Position numbers and translations under genes: made by a program
Assembly: GCF_030732865.1 (NCBI RefSeq)
Contig: NZ_JASHKB010000017.1
Location: forward strand, 1-64,000
DNA: 64,000 bases
Reading direction: 5' to 3'
Origin: Roseitalea sp. MMSF_3546
Lineage (GTDB): Bacteria; Pseudomonadota; Alphaproteobacteria; Rhizobiales; Rhizobiaceae
Notes under the pieces: generated by a model
Databases searched by the model: none
The model's input: the letters and a program-made list of their open reading frames with translations, nothing else
What the model was told of the DNA's origin: nothing
In this document: positions 9,137 to 18,622 of the stretch, in pieces
How positions within the stretch are numbered: the first letter of the stretch is position 1
How the letters are laid out: each line of letters starts with the position of its first letter

Positions 9137-9765
9137 GAGTTCTCCTGCGCGTTGGCGGCGGCCGCCATCGGCGCCGTGCCCTGCTGCGCCGTGCCCTGCT
9201 GCGCCTTGCCCTGCTGCGCCTTGACGATGGCCTTTTCGGCCTTGCGCGCGGCGCGCCGGGTCTGAAACCCGATCACCGCTGCGCGTGTGACCGCATAGGC
9301 GACGGCGCCCGCGGCAAGACCCAGCGGGATGCCGCCGACCAGCATCGGCTTGATCCATGGATCCCACAGCGCGGCGAAGCCGCTTTGCGCCCACACCTCG
9401 CCGAAGCGGGCACCATCGGCCTGACCCTCGATGCCCAGGATCCAGCGGCCCGTGCCGAGCGCGCCCGCCCAGATCATCGGAAAGGTCAGCGGATTGCCGA
9501 TCGCCGTGCCGAGCGCGGCCGCGATCATCGAACCGCGCACCAGGAAGGCGACAAGGAAGGACAGGATGAAGTGAAAGCCCATCAGCGGCGTGAACGATGC
9601 GAAAGCGCCAGCGGCAACGCCGGCGGCGATGGCGTGCGGCGTTGCGCGAATGCGCAGCACGCGCTTGCCGTAATAGCGCATCGAACGGGCATAGTTGCGG
9701 CGCGGCAGCAGCCAGACGCGCAGCCGCGTCCATGCATCTTCCCTGTTGCGCCTCTTGAACAGCAT
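9133..9765 (-). CDS. DUF2062 membrane protein
   Basis: A 210-residue DUF2062 protein of unknown function, conserved beside acpS/lepB in Rhizobiales. It has a basic N-terminus, two or three hydrophobic segments (about residues 44-80, 88-112 and 140-165) and the family pattern [22 protein letters not shown] followed by [13 protein letters not shown]. The C-terminal tail is low complexity: three copies of a five-residue Lys/Thr-Ala-Gln-Gln-Gly unit encoded by a tandem DNA repeat, then an Ala-rich end. Translationally coupled to acpS. Confidence 0.85.
   Translation of the reverse strand: MLFKRRNREDAWTRLRVWLLPRRNYARSMRYYGKRVLRIRATPHAIAAGVAAGAFASFTPLMGFHFILSFLVAFLVRGSMIAAALGTAIGNPLTFPMIWAGALGTGRWILGIEGQADGARFGEVWAQSGFAALWDPWIKPMLVGGIPLGLAAGAVAYAVTRAAVIGFQTRRAARKAEKAIVKAQQGKAQQGTAQQGTAPMAAAANAQENS
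9176..9220. repeat. three tandem 15-bp repeats in the DUF2062 gene
   Basis: Three consecutive copies of a 15-base unit (GTGCCCTGCTGCGCC, the third with T at the first base) lie in frame in the 3' part of the DUF2062 gene and encode the AQQG tail repeat. Because the unit is a multiple of three, copy-number change would not shift the frame. The repeat ends about 40 bases before the acpS start. Confidence 0.9.
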
Positions 9766-9970
9766 TGCCGCCCCGATTCATCTGTTGTCGGCCAGAACGG
9801 ATCGCACCGATGCCTTTCGGCGCCGGGCACTGGGCCCGTCAAACCCTTTCGGCGCCCCTTACCTACGGAAACCACCCTTGCCGAACCGTTGAAATACGCC
9901 TCGATCGGTTCGGCTTCAAGCAGGGCGGCCAGTGGACGCCCGCCGCTTCGGCGCCAAAGCGCCCCGGCCG

Positions 9971-12271
9971 TCAGCCATTGACCCGTTCGGCGGTCGATAC
10001 CGCCTCGCTGTCGCGCAACTGGCCGAGCAGCCGCGTGAGGTGGCGGATGTCCCAGACCTCCAGATCGAAAATCATCTCGGTGAAATCGGGCGCCGTGCGC
10101 ACCATGGACAGCGTGTGGATATTGGCATCGTTGTTGGCGATGACGGTGGCGATCTCGGCGAGCGAGCCCGGCGCGTTGACGGCGGTGACGACGATCTGCG
10201 CGGGAAAGCGCGTGCGCCGGCTCTGGTCGAGATCCCAACGCACGTCGATCCAGCGGTCGGGCTGGTCGTCATAGGCGGCGAGCGCCGGCGACTGGATGGG
10301 ATAGATGGTGATGCCCTTGCCCGGCGTCGAGATGCCGACGATGCGGTCGCCGGGCACCGCGCCCTCGGGCGAAAAGCGCACCGGCAGGTCGCCGGCCGCG
10401 CCGCGGATCGGCAAGGTGGGATCGCTGCCGGGTTCGTCGTCGCCGGTCGCGCCATCGCCATTGGCCGGTTTGCGTCGCGCGTCGGGAAAGCGGAACATCA
10501 TGCCGCTGGCGTCGGTCAGGTTGAACCAGCCCTCGCCCAGCAGTTCGGCATGGGCCGGCGTGCTCAGGCGCTCGTCCTTGAAGTCGGGAAACACCGCCTT
10601 GATGACGTGGTTGGGCGCCAGTTCGCCCCGGCCGACGGCGGCGAGCACGTCCTCGACCTCCTTGTGGGCCAGCCGCTCCAGCCCGTCCTTGAGGATCTCG
10701 CGCGAAAACGGCCGGCCGGCGCGCTCGAACGCGCGCTCCAGAATGCGGTGGCCGAGCCCGGAATACTGCTTGCGCACGGCCGCGCGCGTCGCCCGCCGGA
10801 TCGCCGCGCGCGCCTTGCCGGTCTTGACCAGGCTCTCCCAGGCGGCCGGCGGCGCGGCACTGCCCGAACGGATGATCTCGACCTCGTCGCCGTTCTCGAG
10901 CCGGGTGACGAGCGGCATGATGCGGCCGTTGATCTTGGCACCGACGCAGGAATTGCCGACATCGGTATGCACCGCATAGGCGAAATCGACCGGTATGGCG
11001 CCGCGCGGCAGCGCGATCAGCCGGCCCTTGGGCGTGAAGCAGAAGACCTGATCCTGGAACAGTTCGAGCTTGGTGTGCTCGAGGAACTGTTCGGGATGGT
11101 CGCCTTCCGAAAGCGCCTCGATGGTGCGGCGCAGCCAGGCGTAAGCGTTGGTGTCCTGAAAGGCGGAGCTGGAAATGGCGCGGCCGTTGCCCCTGGCGCC
11201 GGCCATGTCGATGGCCGTGCCGTTCAGGCCCGCAGCGCCGAAATCCTTGTAGATGGTGTGCGCGGCAACCCCGTATTCGGCCACCTCATGCATCTGGTGG
11301 GTGCGGATCTGCAGTTCCACACGCTGCTTGGAGGGCCCGACAATGGTGGTGTGGATCGACCGGTAGTCGTTCTGCTTGGGCGTGGAGATGTAATCCTTGA
11401 AGCGGCCGGGCACCATCTTCCATTCCCGGTGCACCACGCCGAGCGCGCGATAGCACTCGTCCTCGGTGTCGACGAGAATGCGAAAGCCGAAAATGTCGGA
11501 AAGCTGTTCGAACGACAGGCCCTTTGTCTCCATCTTGTTGAACACCGACCAGGCCTTCTTGCGCCGGCTTTCCACGCGCGCGTGAATGCCGTTGTCGGCC
11601 AGAAGGCCGCGCAGCGTGGTGGTGATCTCCTCGAGCATGCCGGCATGGCGCTCGGCGATGCGCGTCAAGCGGTCGGTGACGGTGGCGTAGGCTTCGGGGT
11701 TGATGTGCCTGAAGGCGAGTTCCTCGAGCTCCTCGCGCATGTCCTGCATGCCCATGCGCCCGGCCAGCGGCGCGTAGATCTCCATCGTCTCTTCGGCGAT
11801 ACGCGCGCGCTTGTGCTCGGCCATGAAGTCGAGCGTGCGCATGTTGTGCAGCCGGTCGGCGAGCTTGACCAGCAGCACGCGCACATCCTCGGCGATGGCA
11901 AGCAGCAGCTTGCGCAGGTTTTCGGCCTGCGCGGCCTTCCTGGAGACCAGATCGAGCCGGCCGAGCTTGGTCAGCCCCTCGACCAGGCGCGCGGTGTCCT
12001 CGCCGAAAAGGGCCTCGATCTCGACGCGCGTGGCCGAGGTGTCCTCGATGGTGTCGTGCAGAAGGCCGACCGCGATGGTGCTTTCGTCCATGTGCATGTC
12101 GGTGAGGATGGCGGCGACCTCGAGCGGATGGGAGAAATAGGGATCGCCCGAGGCGCGCGTCTGCCCGCCATGCTTCTTCATGGCGTAGACATAGGCCTTG
12201 TTGAGCAGCGCCTCGTTGACCTGCGGCCTGTAGCGCTGGACGCGCTCGACAAGCTCGTACTGCCGCATCAT
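9971..12271 (-). CDS. rsh: bifunctional (p)ppGpp synthetase/hydrolase (RelA/SpoT homologue)
   Basis: Makes and degrades the stringent-response alarmone (p)ppGpp. The 766-residue protein has an HD hydrolase domain (about residues 25-180; HSLEVAAIL and LLHDTIEDT carry the HD residues), a synthetase domain (about 240-350; FGFRILVDTEDECYRALG, FKDYISTPKQNDYRSIHT), a TGS domain (about 400-465; VFCFTPKGRLIALPRGA) and a C-terminal ACT domain (last 75 residues). Both active sites look intact, so this is the single Rsh typical of alphaproteobacteria. It lies 115 bp downstream of rpoZ; two adjacent ATGs could start it. The 205 bases between it and the DUF2062 gene show no gene. Confidence 0.96.
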   Translation of the reverse strand: MMRQYELVERVQRYRPQVNEALLNKAYVYAMKKHGGQTRASGDPYFSHPLEVAAILTDMHMDESTIAVGLLHDTIEDTSATRVEIEALFGEDTARLVEGLTKLGRLDLVSRKAAQAENLRKLLLAIAEDVRVLLVKLADRLHNMRTLDFMAEHKRARIAEETMEIYAPLAGRMGMQDMREELEELAFRHINPEAYATVTDRLTRIAERHAGMLEEITTTLRGLLADNGIHARVESRRKKAWSVFNKMETKGLSFEQLSDIFGFRILVDTEDECYRALGVVHREWKMVPGRFKDYISTPKQNDYRSIHTTIVGPSKQRVELQIRTHQMHEVAEYGVAAHTIYKDFGAAGLNGTAIDMAGARGNGRAISSSAFQDTNAYAWLRRTIEALSEGDHPEQFLEHTKLELFQDQVFCFTPKGRLIALPRGAIPVDFAYAVHTDVGNSCVGAKINGRIMPLVTRLENGDEVEIIRSGSAAPPAAWESLVKTGKARAAIRRATRAAVRKQYSGLGHRILERAFERAGRPFSREILKDGLERLAHKEVEDVLAAVGRGELAPNHVIKAVFPDFKDERLSTPAHAELLGEGWFNLTDASGMMFRFPDARRKPANGDGATGDDEPGSDPTLPIRGAAGDLPVRFSPEGAVPGDRIVGISTPGKGITIYPIQSPALAAYDDQPDRWIDVRWDLDQSRRTRFPAQIVVTAVNAPGSLAEIATVIANNDANIHTLSMVRTAPDFTEMIFDLEVWDIRHLTRLLGQLRDSEAVSTAERVNG

Positions 12272-12386
12272 TGGTCGCCAAACCTCACACGCAATGAACG
12301 CGCCGGCCAGCGGCCGACGCGCTCAATATAGGCACGGATTGCAACGAGCGGAACCGCGAGCGGCGCCGATGCGGCGGTCGAGGCGC

Positions 12387-12764
12387 TCAGTCGTCGGTCT
12401 TTTCTGGGGGCACGAGCCCCTCGATGCCGGCGAGCAGTTCCTCTTCGGTCATCTGGCCGCCGCCGAAGGTGATCTGCTCGGGCGCCTCGGGCGCATCGGC
12501 GGTCTCGGGCACGTCCTCGGCCTCGGGCTCGTCGACCTCGACATGCTTTTGCAGCGAGTGGATCAGATCTTCCTCGAGGTCGCCGGGCGACAGCGTCTGG
12601 TCGGCAATCTCGCGCAGCGCGACGACCGGGTTCTTGTCGTTGTCGCGGTCGACGGTGATCGGAGCGCCCTGGGAGATCTGGCGGGCGCGATGGGCGGCCA
12701 GGAGCACGAGATCGAACCGGTTGTCGACCTTGTCAATGCAGTCTTCGACGGTCACGCGGGCCAT
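12387..12764 (-). CDS. rpoZ: RNA polymerase omega subunit
   Basis: Small structural subunit that helps assemble RNA polymerase. The 125-residue protein begins [20 protein letters not shown] with the conserved helix [12 protein letters not shown], typical of omega. The last 60 residues are acidic (Glu/Asp/Pro-rich), as in other alphaproteobacterial forms. A GGAGCG ribosome site lies just upstream. It is directly ahead of rsh, the usual pairing. The 260 bp up to the divergent NYN-domain gene hold its promoter and no further gene that I can see. Confidence 0.95.
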   Translation of the reverse strand: MARVTVEDCIDKVDNRFDLVLLAAHRARQISQGAPITVDRDNDKNPVVALREIADQTLSPGDLEEDLIHSLQKHVEVDEPEAEDVPETADAPEAPEQITFGGGQMTEEELLAGIEGLVPPEKTDD

Positions 12765-13026
12765 GGGGGCGCTCCTTCGTGTCGTAACGGGAATGTTTCG
12801 GAGTTGGGCGGCATATAGCCCGCGTGCGCTGCGCGCGCAAGGCGCCAAGGCTGTGCCATGCATTCAAAACATCGCGAAAATGCGGCAAAGGCCGCGTGCT
12901 GGCGCCGTGTCGTGGAACAAATCCTGGCGATTGCCCGCCAATGCGCTTGATTTGGCCCGCAAGCCATGAAAAGCCAGGGGCAACGGGCCAACCACGATCA
13001 CAGCCATACATTTGACGGGCAAGACA

Positions 13027-13605
13027 ATGTTCGACCAGCGCGAGAAGATCGCACTCTTCATCGACGGGGCAAACCTTTACGCGGCAGCCAAGGCGCTCGG
13101 TTTCGACATCGATTATCGCAAGCTGCTCGAACACTTCCACAAGCGCGGCTATCTCATGCGCGCCTACTACTACACCGCGCTCATCGAAGATCAGGAGTAT
13201 TCGTCGATCCGTCCGCTGATCGACTGGCTCGACTACAATGGCTACAAGGTGATCACCAAGCCGGCCAAGGAGTTCACGGACTCCACCGGCCGCCGCAAGA
13301 TCAAGGGCAACATGGACATCGAGCTGACGATCGACGCCATGGAGCTGTCGGCGGTGATCGACCATGCGGTGCTGTTTTCCGGCGACGGCGACTTCCGCGT
13401 GCTGGTGGACGCACTGCAACGGCGCGGATGCAAGGTCTCGGTGGTCTCGACCATGGCCTCCCAGCCGCCGATGATCGCCGACGATCTGCGCCGCAATGCC
13501 GACCACTTCATCGATCTGAAATCGCTGGAGGGCGAGATCGGCCGCGCTGCGTCGGATCGTGCGGCGGCGCGCGGCGCCGATGAATACGACGCTGTTGATG
13601 GGTGA
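13027..13605 (+). CDS. NYN-domain protein (LabA/DUF88 family)
   Basis: A 192-residue protein of the NYN/DUF88 group with a PIN-like nuclease fold; family members are thought to act on RNA, but this one is not characterised. Visible features: IALFIDGANLYAAAKALG at the N-terminus with the first catalytic Asp, NMDIELTIDAMEL in the middle, and FSGDGDFRVLVDALQRRG carrying two further Asp residues. I chose the ATG at 13027; an in-frame TTG at 13012 would add five residues. Conserved near rpoZ and smpB in Rhizobiales. Confidence 0.9.
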   Translation: MFDQREKIALFIDGANLYAAAKALGFDIDYRKLLEHFHKRGYLMRAYYYTALIEDQEYSSIRPLIDWLDYNGYKVITKPAKEFTDSTGRRKIKGNMDIELTIDAMELSAVIDHAVLFSGDGDFRVLVDALQRRGCKVSVVSTMASQPPMIADDLRRNADHFIDLKSLEGEIGRAASDRAAARGADEYDAVDG

Positions 13606-13638
13606 TGTGGCGTGCGGTTGGGGCGTCGGTCGCAGCGG

Positions 13639-13731
13639 GTCGGTCGTCGGTCGGAAGTCGTAGGTCGTCAAGGCGGCAGGCAAGGCGCTTTCGGTCGGTG
13701 CACGACCGACGAACAACGACCGACGACCGAC
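13639..13731. repeat. long inverted repeat between NYN gene and smpB
   Basis: The 15-base arm GTCGGTCGTCGGTCG at 13639-13653 is perfectly complementary to 13717-13731, and the 63-base spacer contains a smaller seven-base hairpin (TCGGTCG...CGACCGA at 13691-13709). All arms are built from the same GTCG/GGTCG words. It lies between two convergent genes, so it may act as a bidirectional terminator or be a REP-like element; it has no T tract. Confidence 0.75.
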
Positions 13732-13735
13732 TTCT

Positions 13736-14221
13736 CTAACCCTTCTCCCGCAGCAGCCGCGCCTTCTCCCGGTTCCAGTCGCGCTTCTTTTCCGTCTCGC
13801 GCTTGTCGTGCAGCTTCTTGCCGCGGGCGATGGCCAGTTCGAGCTTGGCCCGGCCGCGATCGTTGAAATACAGTCTGAGCGGCACGATGGTCATGCCCTC
13901 GCGGTCGGTGGCATTGACCAAGCGCGCGATTTCGCGCTTGTTCAGCAAGAGCTTGCGGCGCCGTCGCGGGTCGTGGTTGAAGCGGTTGGCCTCCAGATAT
14001 TCGGGAATGTGGCTGTTGATCAGCCACATCTCGCCATCCTCGAAGCTGGCATAGCTTTCGGCGATGTTGGCCTCGCCATTGCGCAGCGACTTGACCTCGG
14101 TGCCGCGCAGCACGAGCCCGGCCTCGACGACATCGCCGATCTCGTAGTTGAAGCGTGCCTTGCGGTTCTCGGCCACGAGCCCGCGGCCGACCGTCGTCTT
14201 CTTCTTTTTCGTTGAGGCCAT
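13736..14221 (-). CDS. smpB: SsrA-binding protein SmpB
   Basis: Partner of tmRNA in rescue of stalled ribosomes. The 161-residue protein has the OB-fold motifs [29 protein letters not shown] and [11 protein letters not shown], and a basic C-terminal tail ([15 protein letters not shown]) that folds into the mRNA channel. It lies 26 bp downstream of dapA on the same strand, the standard dapA-smpB pair. The tmRNA gene itself is not in the window. Confidence 0.96.
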   Translation of the reverse strand: MASTKKKKTTVGRGLVAENRKARFNYEIGDVVEAGLVLRGTEVKSLRNGEANIAESYASFEDGEMWLINSHIPEYLEANRFNHDPRRRRKLLLNKREIARLVNATDREGMTIVPLRLYFNDRGRAKLELAIARGKKLHDKRETEKKRDWNREKARLLREKG

Positions 14222-14247
14222 TGACGGAAAGTGGACAGGCGCGCCGG

Positions 14248-15159
14248 TCAGTTCAAGAGACCGGCGTGGCGCATCGCATCGTCGATGACCGCTTCGGTGG
14301 CCGGCTCGACCGTCACCAGCGGCGAACGCACGTGGTTGTGCACCCGGCCAAGCCGCGCCAGGGCGTATTTGGCGCCGGCAACGCCGGGCTCGGCGAAGAT
14401 CGCCTTGTGCAGGGGCATCAGCCGATCCTGGTATTCGAGCGCCTTTGCGAAGTCGCCGGCGAGCATGGCATCCTGAAACTCGGCGCACAGGCGCGGAGCG
14501 ACATTGGCGGTCACCGAGATCGCCCCCACGCCGCCATGGGCATTGAAGCCCAGCGCCGTGGCGTCCTCGCCCGAAAGCTGGATGAAATCGGGGCCGCAGG
14601 CCATGCGCTGCTCGGAGACGCGCTCGATCTTCGTGGTGGCGTCCTTGACGCCCCAGATGCTGGGAAAATCCGCCGCCAGGCGGCCCATCGTTTCGGGCAG
14701 CATGTCGATGACCGAGCGCGGCGGGATGTTGTAGATGATGATCGGGATGTCGATCGCCTGGGCGATGGCGGCGAAATGGCCGTAAAGCCCGCGCTGATTG
14801 GGCTTGTTGTAGTAGGGCGTGACGACCAGAAGCGCGTCGGCCCCGGCGCTTTCGGCATGCTGGGCGAAGTCGACCGCCTCGACCGTGTTGTTGGAGCCGG
14901 CGCCGGCGATCACGGGCACACGGCCGGCCGCCTCGTCCACGCACAGTTCGATCACGCGCTTGTGCTCGTCATGGCTCAGCGTGGGCGATTCGCCCGTCGT
15001 GCCGACCGGAACGAGCGCCCGGGTGCCCTCCTCGATCTGCCAGGAGACATGGGCGCGGAAGCCGGCCTCGTCGAGTTCGCCGGCGGCATCGAACGGCGTG
15101 ATCAGCGCGGTCATCGAACCGCGCAGTCGGCTGCGGTCGACCAGTTGCCCGTTTGACAT
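14248..15159 (-). CDS. dapA: 4-hydroxy-tetrahydrodipicolinate synthase
   Basis: Condenses pyruvate and aspartate semialdehyde in lysine and diaminopimelate synthesis. The 303-residue TIM barrel has the pyruvate-binding [14 protein letters not shown] (about residues 43-56), the catalytic Tyr in [14 protein letters not shown] and the Schiff-base Lys in [10 protein letters not shown]. The start at 15159 is preferred over the ATG six bases upstream because GGAG is spaced seven bases from it and only one or two from the other. Divergent from the lytic transglycosylase gene across 278 bp. Confidence 0.95.
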   Translation of the reverse strand: MSNGQLVDRSRLRGSMTALITPFDAAGELDEAGFRAHVSWQIEEGTRALVPVGTTGESPTLSHDEHKRVIELCVDEAAGRVPVIAGAGSNNTVEAVDFAQHAESAGADALLVVTPYYNKPNQRGLYGHFAAIAQAIDIPIIIYNIPPRSVIDMLPETMGRLAADFPSIWGVKDATTKIERVSEQRMACGPDFIQLSGEDATALGFNAHGGVGAISVTANVAPRLCAEFQDAMLAGDFAKALEYQDRLMPLHKAIFAEPGVAGAKYALARLGRVHNHVRSPLVTVEPATEAVIDDAMRHAGLLN

Positions 15160-15366
15160 GGCCATTCTCCAGTTCCCGGGTCGGCCGAACCCTTCGGCGC
15201 CCAATTCAAACAAAAAGCGCGCGACGGCATGTCGCGCAGCCCCACCGGCCTGCCGGGCGATGTCGGTGCACAATAGAGCGTTTCATGGCCGGATGGAAGG
15301 CTCCGGCATGCACCGATCGGCGCCAGCCCATTGCCGGCGCGGACAGACACGCCATGTTAGCGATCG

Positions 15367-15382
15367 TTAACTCCCGGTTAAC
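15367..15382 (+). promoter_or_regulatory. perfect CtrA-type box (TTAA-N7-TTAAC)
   Basis: TTAACTCCCGGTTAAC matches the full consensus of the alphaproteobacterial cell-cycle regulator CtrA, TTAA-N7-TTAAC, with no mismatch. It lies 56-71 bases upstream of the lytic transglycosylase ATG and about 210 bases from the dapA start. A/T-rich words like TTAA are rare in this G+C-rich DNA, so two at exactly the CtrA spacing are unlikely by chance. Confidence 0.65.
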
Positions 15383-15437
15383 CGCAAAAGACAAACCTGG
15401 TCCCAATGATGCCACGGGGCTCTGGCATGGGCGTGCC

Positions 15438-17516
15438 ATGACACCGATCCGCCTGTTCGTTCTGGCCGGCACCGGGCTGGTCGTGGCCGGCGCCCTCGGG
15501 CTTGGCGCCTGGTGGGCGTTGGCGCCGGCCGGCGCGCCCGAGCAAACGCGCGCAAGGATCGGCGCCGACCCGATGCCTACCGCGGCGATCGAAGACGAAA
15601 GCGCCACGGCGCCCGCCGATCTGCCCCAGGGCGATCTGGAAACGCTCGATGCGGCGCTGACCGCGCTTTACGACGACAGGCTGGACGAGGCCCGGCGGCT
15701 GCGCGACGATCTGCCCGAGGGATCGGCCGACCGCGACCTCGTCACCTGGGCGATCGCGCTTTCGGGCAAGCGGGGCGTCACTGCCGGCGAGATCGCCGAT
15801 GCGACCGAAAACCTGCCCGACTGGCCGCATCGCGACGTTCTGGCGCGCAATCACGAGCGGGCGTTGGCGCGCGGGCTGGTCAATTCCATCCGGCTGCGGG
15901 CGGCCTTCGCCGAGCGCGATCCGGTGACCTTCGAGGCGGCCTATGCACTGGCCAGAAGCCATCTTCTGACGGGCAATCCCGAACGCGCCCATGCGCTGAT
16001 CGCGCCATGGTGGCACAGCGAGCCGCTGAGCGCGCCGATCGAGATCGAACTGGCCAACACCTTCGCCGAGCAGCTCACCCGGGACGACCATCGCCGACGC
16101 TACTTCAACATGATGGCGCGCGACCGCATCCGCTCGGGCGCGCGGATCGCCGAGGCGGCCGGCACGGGCGGGCTGCACAATGCCTGGGCGGCGGTGATCC
16201 GGCGCCAGCGCAGCGCCGACCGGCTGCTCGACGAGGTGCCACAGGAACTGCGCGACACCGAGGCCTTTGTTTTCATGCAGGTCAGCCATTTGCGGCACCG
16301 CCAGGCCTTCGAGGAGGCGGCCGCGCTGATCGCCCGGTTCGACGAATCGGGCATGATCGCCACCAATCCCGATGCCTGGTGGACCGAGCGGCGGATCGTG
16401 TCGCGTTCGATCCGCGAACGCGGCGACATCGAAACCGCCTATCCCATCGTCGCCAACCATTCGGGCGGGGACGCCGAAACGGTGGTCGACGCGGCCTTCC
16501 ACGCGGGCTGGTATGCGTTGCGCGGGCTGGGCGAGCCCGAGCGCGCGCGGGCCCATTTCGAGGTGATCGAGCAGGTTGCGGTGGGTCCCGCCTCGCGGGC
16601 GCGCGGCGCCTATTGGCTGGGCCGGACGGCCGAGGCGGCGGGCGACGATGCGGCCGCGCGAGGCCATTTCGAACGCGCGGCGGGCTTTCCGACGGTCTTT
16701 TACGGTCAGATCGCCGCGCAGAAACTGGGGGCGGATCGCCTTGCGCTGACCGAACCGGAGCCGGGGTCCGCCGCCCTTGCGCGCCTTGGCCGTCAGGCGC
16801 CGTTCGTTGCGCTCGAGCGGCTCGAACGGACCGCCCATGACCGGCTGCGCAACGCGCTCTATTACGGGCTGGCCGAGCACTATGACTCGCCGGCGCACAT
16901 TGCCGCGCTCGCCGGGCTCGCCGCGCGCAACGAGCGCCACACCACCGCGCTGCGCGTGGCCAAGCGCGCGGCGTGGCGCGGCGTCGATGTCGGCTTGCTG
17001 ACCCATCCGGTCGGTGCGATCCCCGCATCGGCCCAGATGAGCCCGCGCGACCGCGCCGTCGCCTATGCGATCGCGCGCCAGGAAAGCGAGTTCAACACCA
17101 ATGCGGTCTCGCGCGCCGATGCGCGCGGTCTGCTGCAATTGCTGCCGTCGACGGCGCGGGCCGTCGCCTCGCGCATGGACCTGTCCTATGCGCCGGCCAG
17201 GCTGACCGACGATCCGGCGTTCAACGCCGCGCTCGGCACGCGCTATCTGGACGAGCAGCTCGCCCGGTTCGGCGGGTCCTACGTGCTGACCTTCATCGCC
17301 TATAATGCCGGGCCCGGCCGGGCGCGCGAATGGCTGGAACGTTTCGGCGACCCGCGCGGGCTGCCGCTCGAGGACACGATCGACTGGGTCGAGCAGATCC
17401 CCTTCCCCGAAACGCGCTTTTACGTGCAGAAGGTGCTGGAGAACCTGACGGTCTACAAGGCGCGCTTCGGCCTGGATCTGACCATCGCCCAGGACCTGAC
17501 CACCGGTTCGGGCTGA
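15438..17516 (+). CDS. soluble lytic murein transglycosylase (Slt family)
   Basis: Cleaves peptidoglycan glycan strands in the periplasm with formation of 1,6-anhydromuramic ends. The 692-residue protein has an N-terminal signal/anchor (about residues 5-27), a long superhelical region of TPR-like helices (about 60-510) and a C-terminal SLT domain whose IARQESEFNTNAVSRADARG carries the catalytic Glu, followed by LLQLLPSTARAVA and FIAYNAGPGRAREWL. The ATG at 15438 gives the cleanest signal peptide; upstream in-frame starts would run through the CtrA box. The CtrA site suggests cell-cycle-timed expression. Confidence 0.92.
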   Translation: MTPIRLFVLAGTGLVVAGALGLGAWWALAPAGAPEQTRARIGADPMPTAAIEDESATAPADLPQGDLETLDAALTALYDDRLDEARRLRDDLPEGSADRDLVTWAIALSGKRGVTAGEIADATENLPDWPHRDVLARNHERALARGLVNSIRLRAAFAERDPVTFEAAYALARSHLLTGNPERAHALIAPWWHSEPLSAPIEIELANTFAEQLTRDDHRRRYFNMMARDRIRSGARIAEAAGTGGLHNAWAAVIRRQRSADRLLDEVPQELRDTEAFVFMQVSHLRHRQAFEEAAALIARFDESGMIATNPDAWWTERRIVSRSIRERGDIETAYPIVANHSGGDAETVVDAAFHAGWYALRGLGEPERARAHFEVIEQVAVGPASRARGAYWLGRTAEAAGDDAAARGHFERAAGFPTVFYGQIAAQKLGADRLALTEPEPGSAALARLGRQAPFVALERLERTAHDRLRNALYYGLAEHYDSPAHIAALAGLAARNERHTTALRVAKRAAWRGVDVGLLTHPVGAIPASAQMSPRDRAVAYAIARQESEFNTNAVSRADARGLLQLLPSTARAVASRMDLSYAPARLTDDPAFNAALGTRYLDEQLARFGGSYVLTFIAYNAGPGRAREWLERFGDPRGLPLEDTIDWVEQIPFPETRFYVQKVLENLTVYKARFGLDLTIAQDLTTGSG

Positions 17517-17608
17517 CGAGCGATCCGTTGGCGGGCTGGCGCGCGCCCGTCGGCGCGGCTATCAAGGTGCCGCACCCGACCGTTCACGCCAGACCGCTCC
17601 AGCGCCAC

Positions 17609-18511
17609 ATGCCCGACACCGCGCCGCGCCACCTGCCCGATTTCGATCCCGGCACCAGCCATTACGTGCCCGCATCCGACGGCCTGCGCCTGCACGTGCG
17701 CGAGTTCGGGCCGCGCGCGGCTCCGGCGACGCCCATTGTCTGCCTGCCGGGGCTGAGCCGCAACGGCCGCGACTTTCTGGGCCTTGCCGATCATTTCGCC
17801 AATCGCGCCGAGCAGCCGCGACGGGTGATCGCGCTCGACTTTCGCGGGCGCGGCCTGTCGGACCGGGATTCCAATTGGCGCAATTACGCGGTGCCCGTCG
17901 AGACGGCCGATGTCGCTGCCGTCCTTTCCGCGCTGGGCATCGGGCGTGCGGCGTTCGTGGGCACCTCACGCGGAGGGCTGGTGGCGATGGTGCTCGCGGC
18001 AAGCCGGCCGGAGCTGATCGCGGCGACGGTTCTGAACGATATCGGCCCGGTGCTCGCGCCCGACGGGCTGGCCATGATCCGTCAATATCTGCCGGCCTGG
18101 CCGCAGCCGGCCGACTGGGACGAGGCCGTCGCCATCCAGAAATCGCTCATGGCGCCGGCCTTCGGCGCACTCACCGAGGCCGACTGGGCGTTCGAGGCCC
18201 ATGGCCGGTTTCGCCGGATCGACGGGCGGATCGTGCCCGATCATGATCCCGCCATCGCCCGGACGCTGGATGCGCTGCCCGCCGATCAGCCGGTTCCCGA
18301 ATTGTGGCCGCAGTTCGCGGCGCTGGCCGAACGCCCGGTCATGGTCATTCGCGGGGAAAACTCGGCTCTGCTGACCGAAGAGACGGTCGGGCAAATGACA
18401 CGGCGTCATGCCGGCGTGACGGCCGTGCGCGTTGCCGGCCAGGGCCATGCGCCCATGCTGCACACCGCCGGCCTTGCCGGGACGATCGAGGCGTTCCTCG
18501 AGGCGATCTGA
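17609..18511 (+). CDS. alpha/beta hydrolase
   Basis: A 300-residue alpha/beta-fold hydrolase, probably cytosolic (no signal peptide). It shows the oxyanion segment VCLPGLSRNGRDF (about residues 46-58), a strand VIALDFRGRGLSDR, the nucleophile elbow GTSRGG (about 117-122) and a C-terminal VAGQGHAPML supplying the catalytic His. The acid is probably the Asp at LNDIGPV or the later ENSALL region. Substrate unknown. It starts 92 bp after the transglycosylase stop; no functional link is evident. Confidence 0.85.
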   Translation: MPDTAPRHLPDFDPGTSHYVPASDGLRLHVREFGPRAAPATPIVCLPGLSRNGRDFLGLADHFANRAEQPRRVIALDFRGRGLSDRDSNWRNYAVPVETADVAAVLSALGIGRAAFVGTSRGGLVAMVLAASRPELIAATVLNDIGPVLAPDGLAMIRQYLPAWPQPADWDEAVAIQKSLMAPAFGALTEADWAFEAHGRFRRIDGRIVPDHDPAIARTLDALPADQPVPELWPQFAALAERPVMVIRGENSALLTEETVGQMTRRHAGVTAVRVAGQGHAPMLHTAGLAGTIEAFLEAI

Positions 18512-18622
18512 CCGCCGGCGGCCGCGGCGCGCTGACGAACCGATTCAACGGGCGCCTGCAAGCCCTTTGACCGGAATCGCTTTTGCCGCTTTGGCGTTTC
18601 GGCCGCACGGCCGTCCGGCCAG

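Noticed and set aside
9932-12331. 799-codon plus-strand open frame opposite rsh
   Set aside because: Shadow of a real gene in high-G+C DNA: the protein is Arg/Gly/Leu/Asp-rich without any family motif, while the opposite strand encodes a full RelA/SpoT protein.
13639-13731. Repeated GTCGGTCG words as a CRISPR array
   Set aside because: Arms are inverted, not direct, repeats with irregular spacing and no spacers.
15354-15438. Upstream in-frame starts for the lytic transglycosylase
   Set aside because: They would place the CtrA box within the coding sequence and add a polar segment before the signal peptide.
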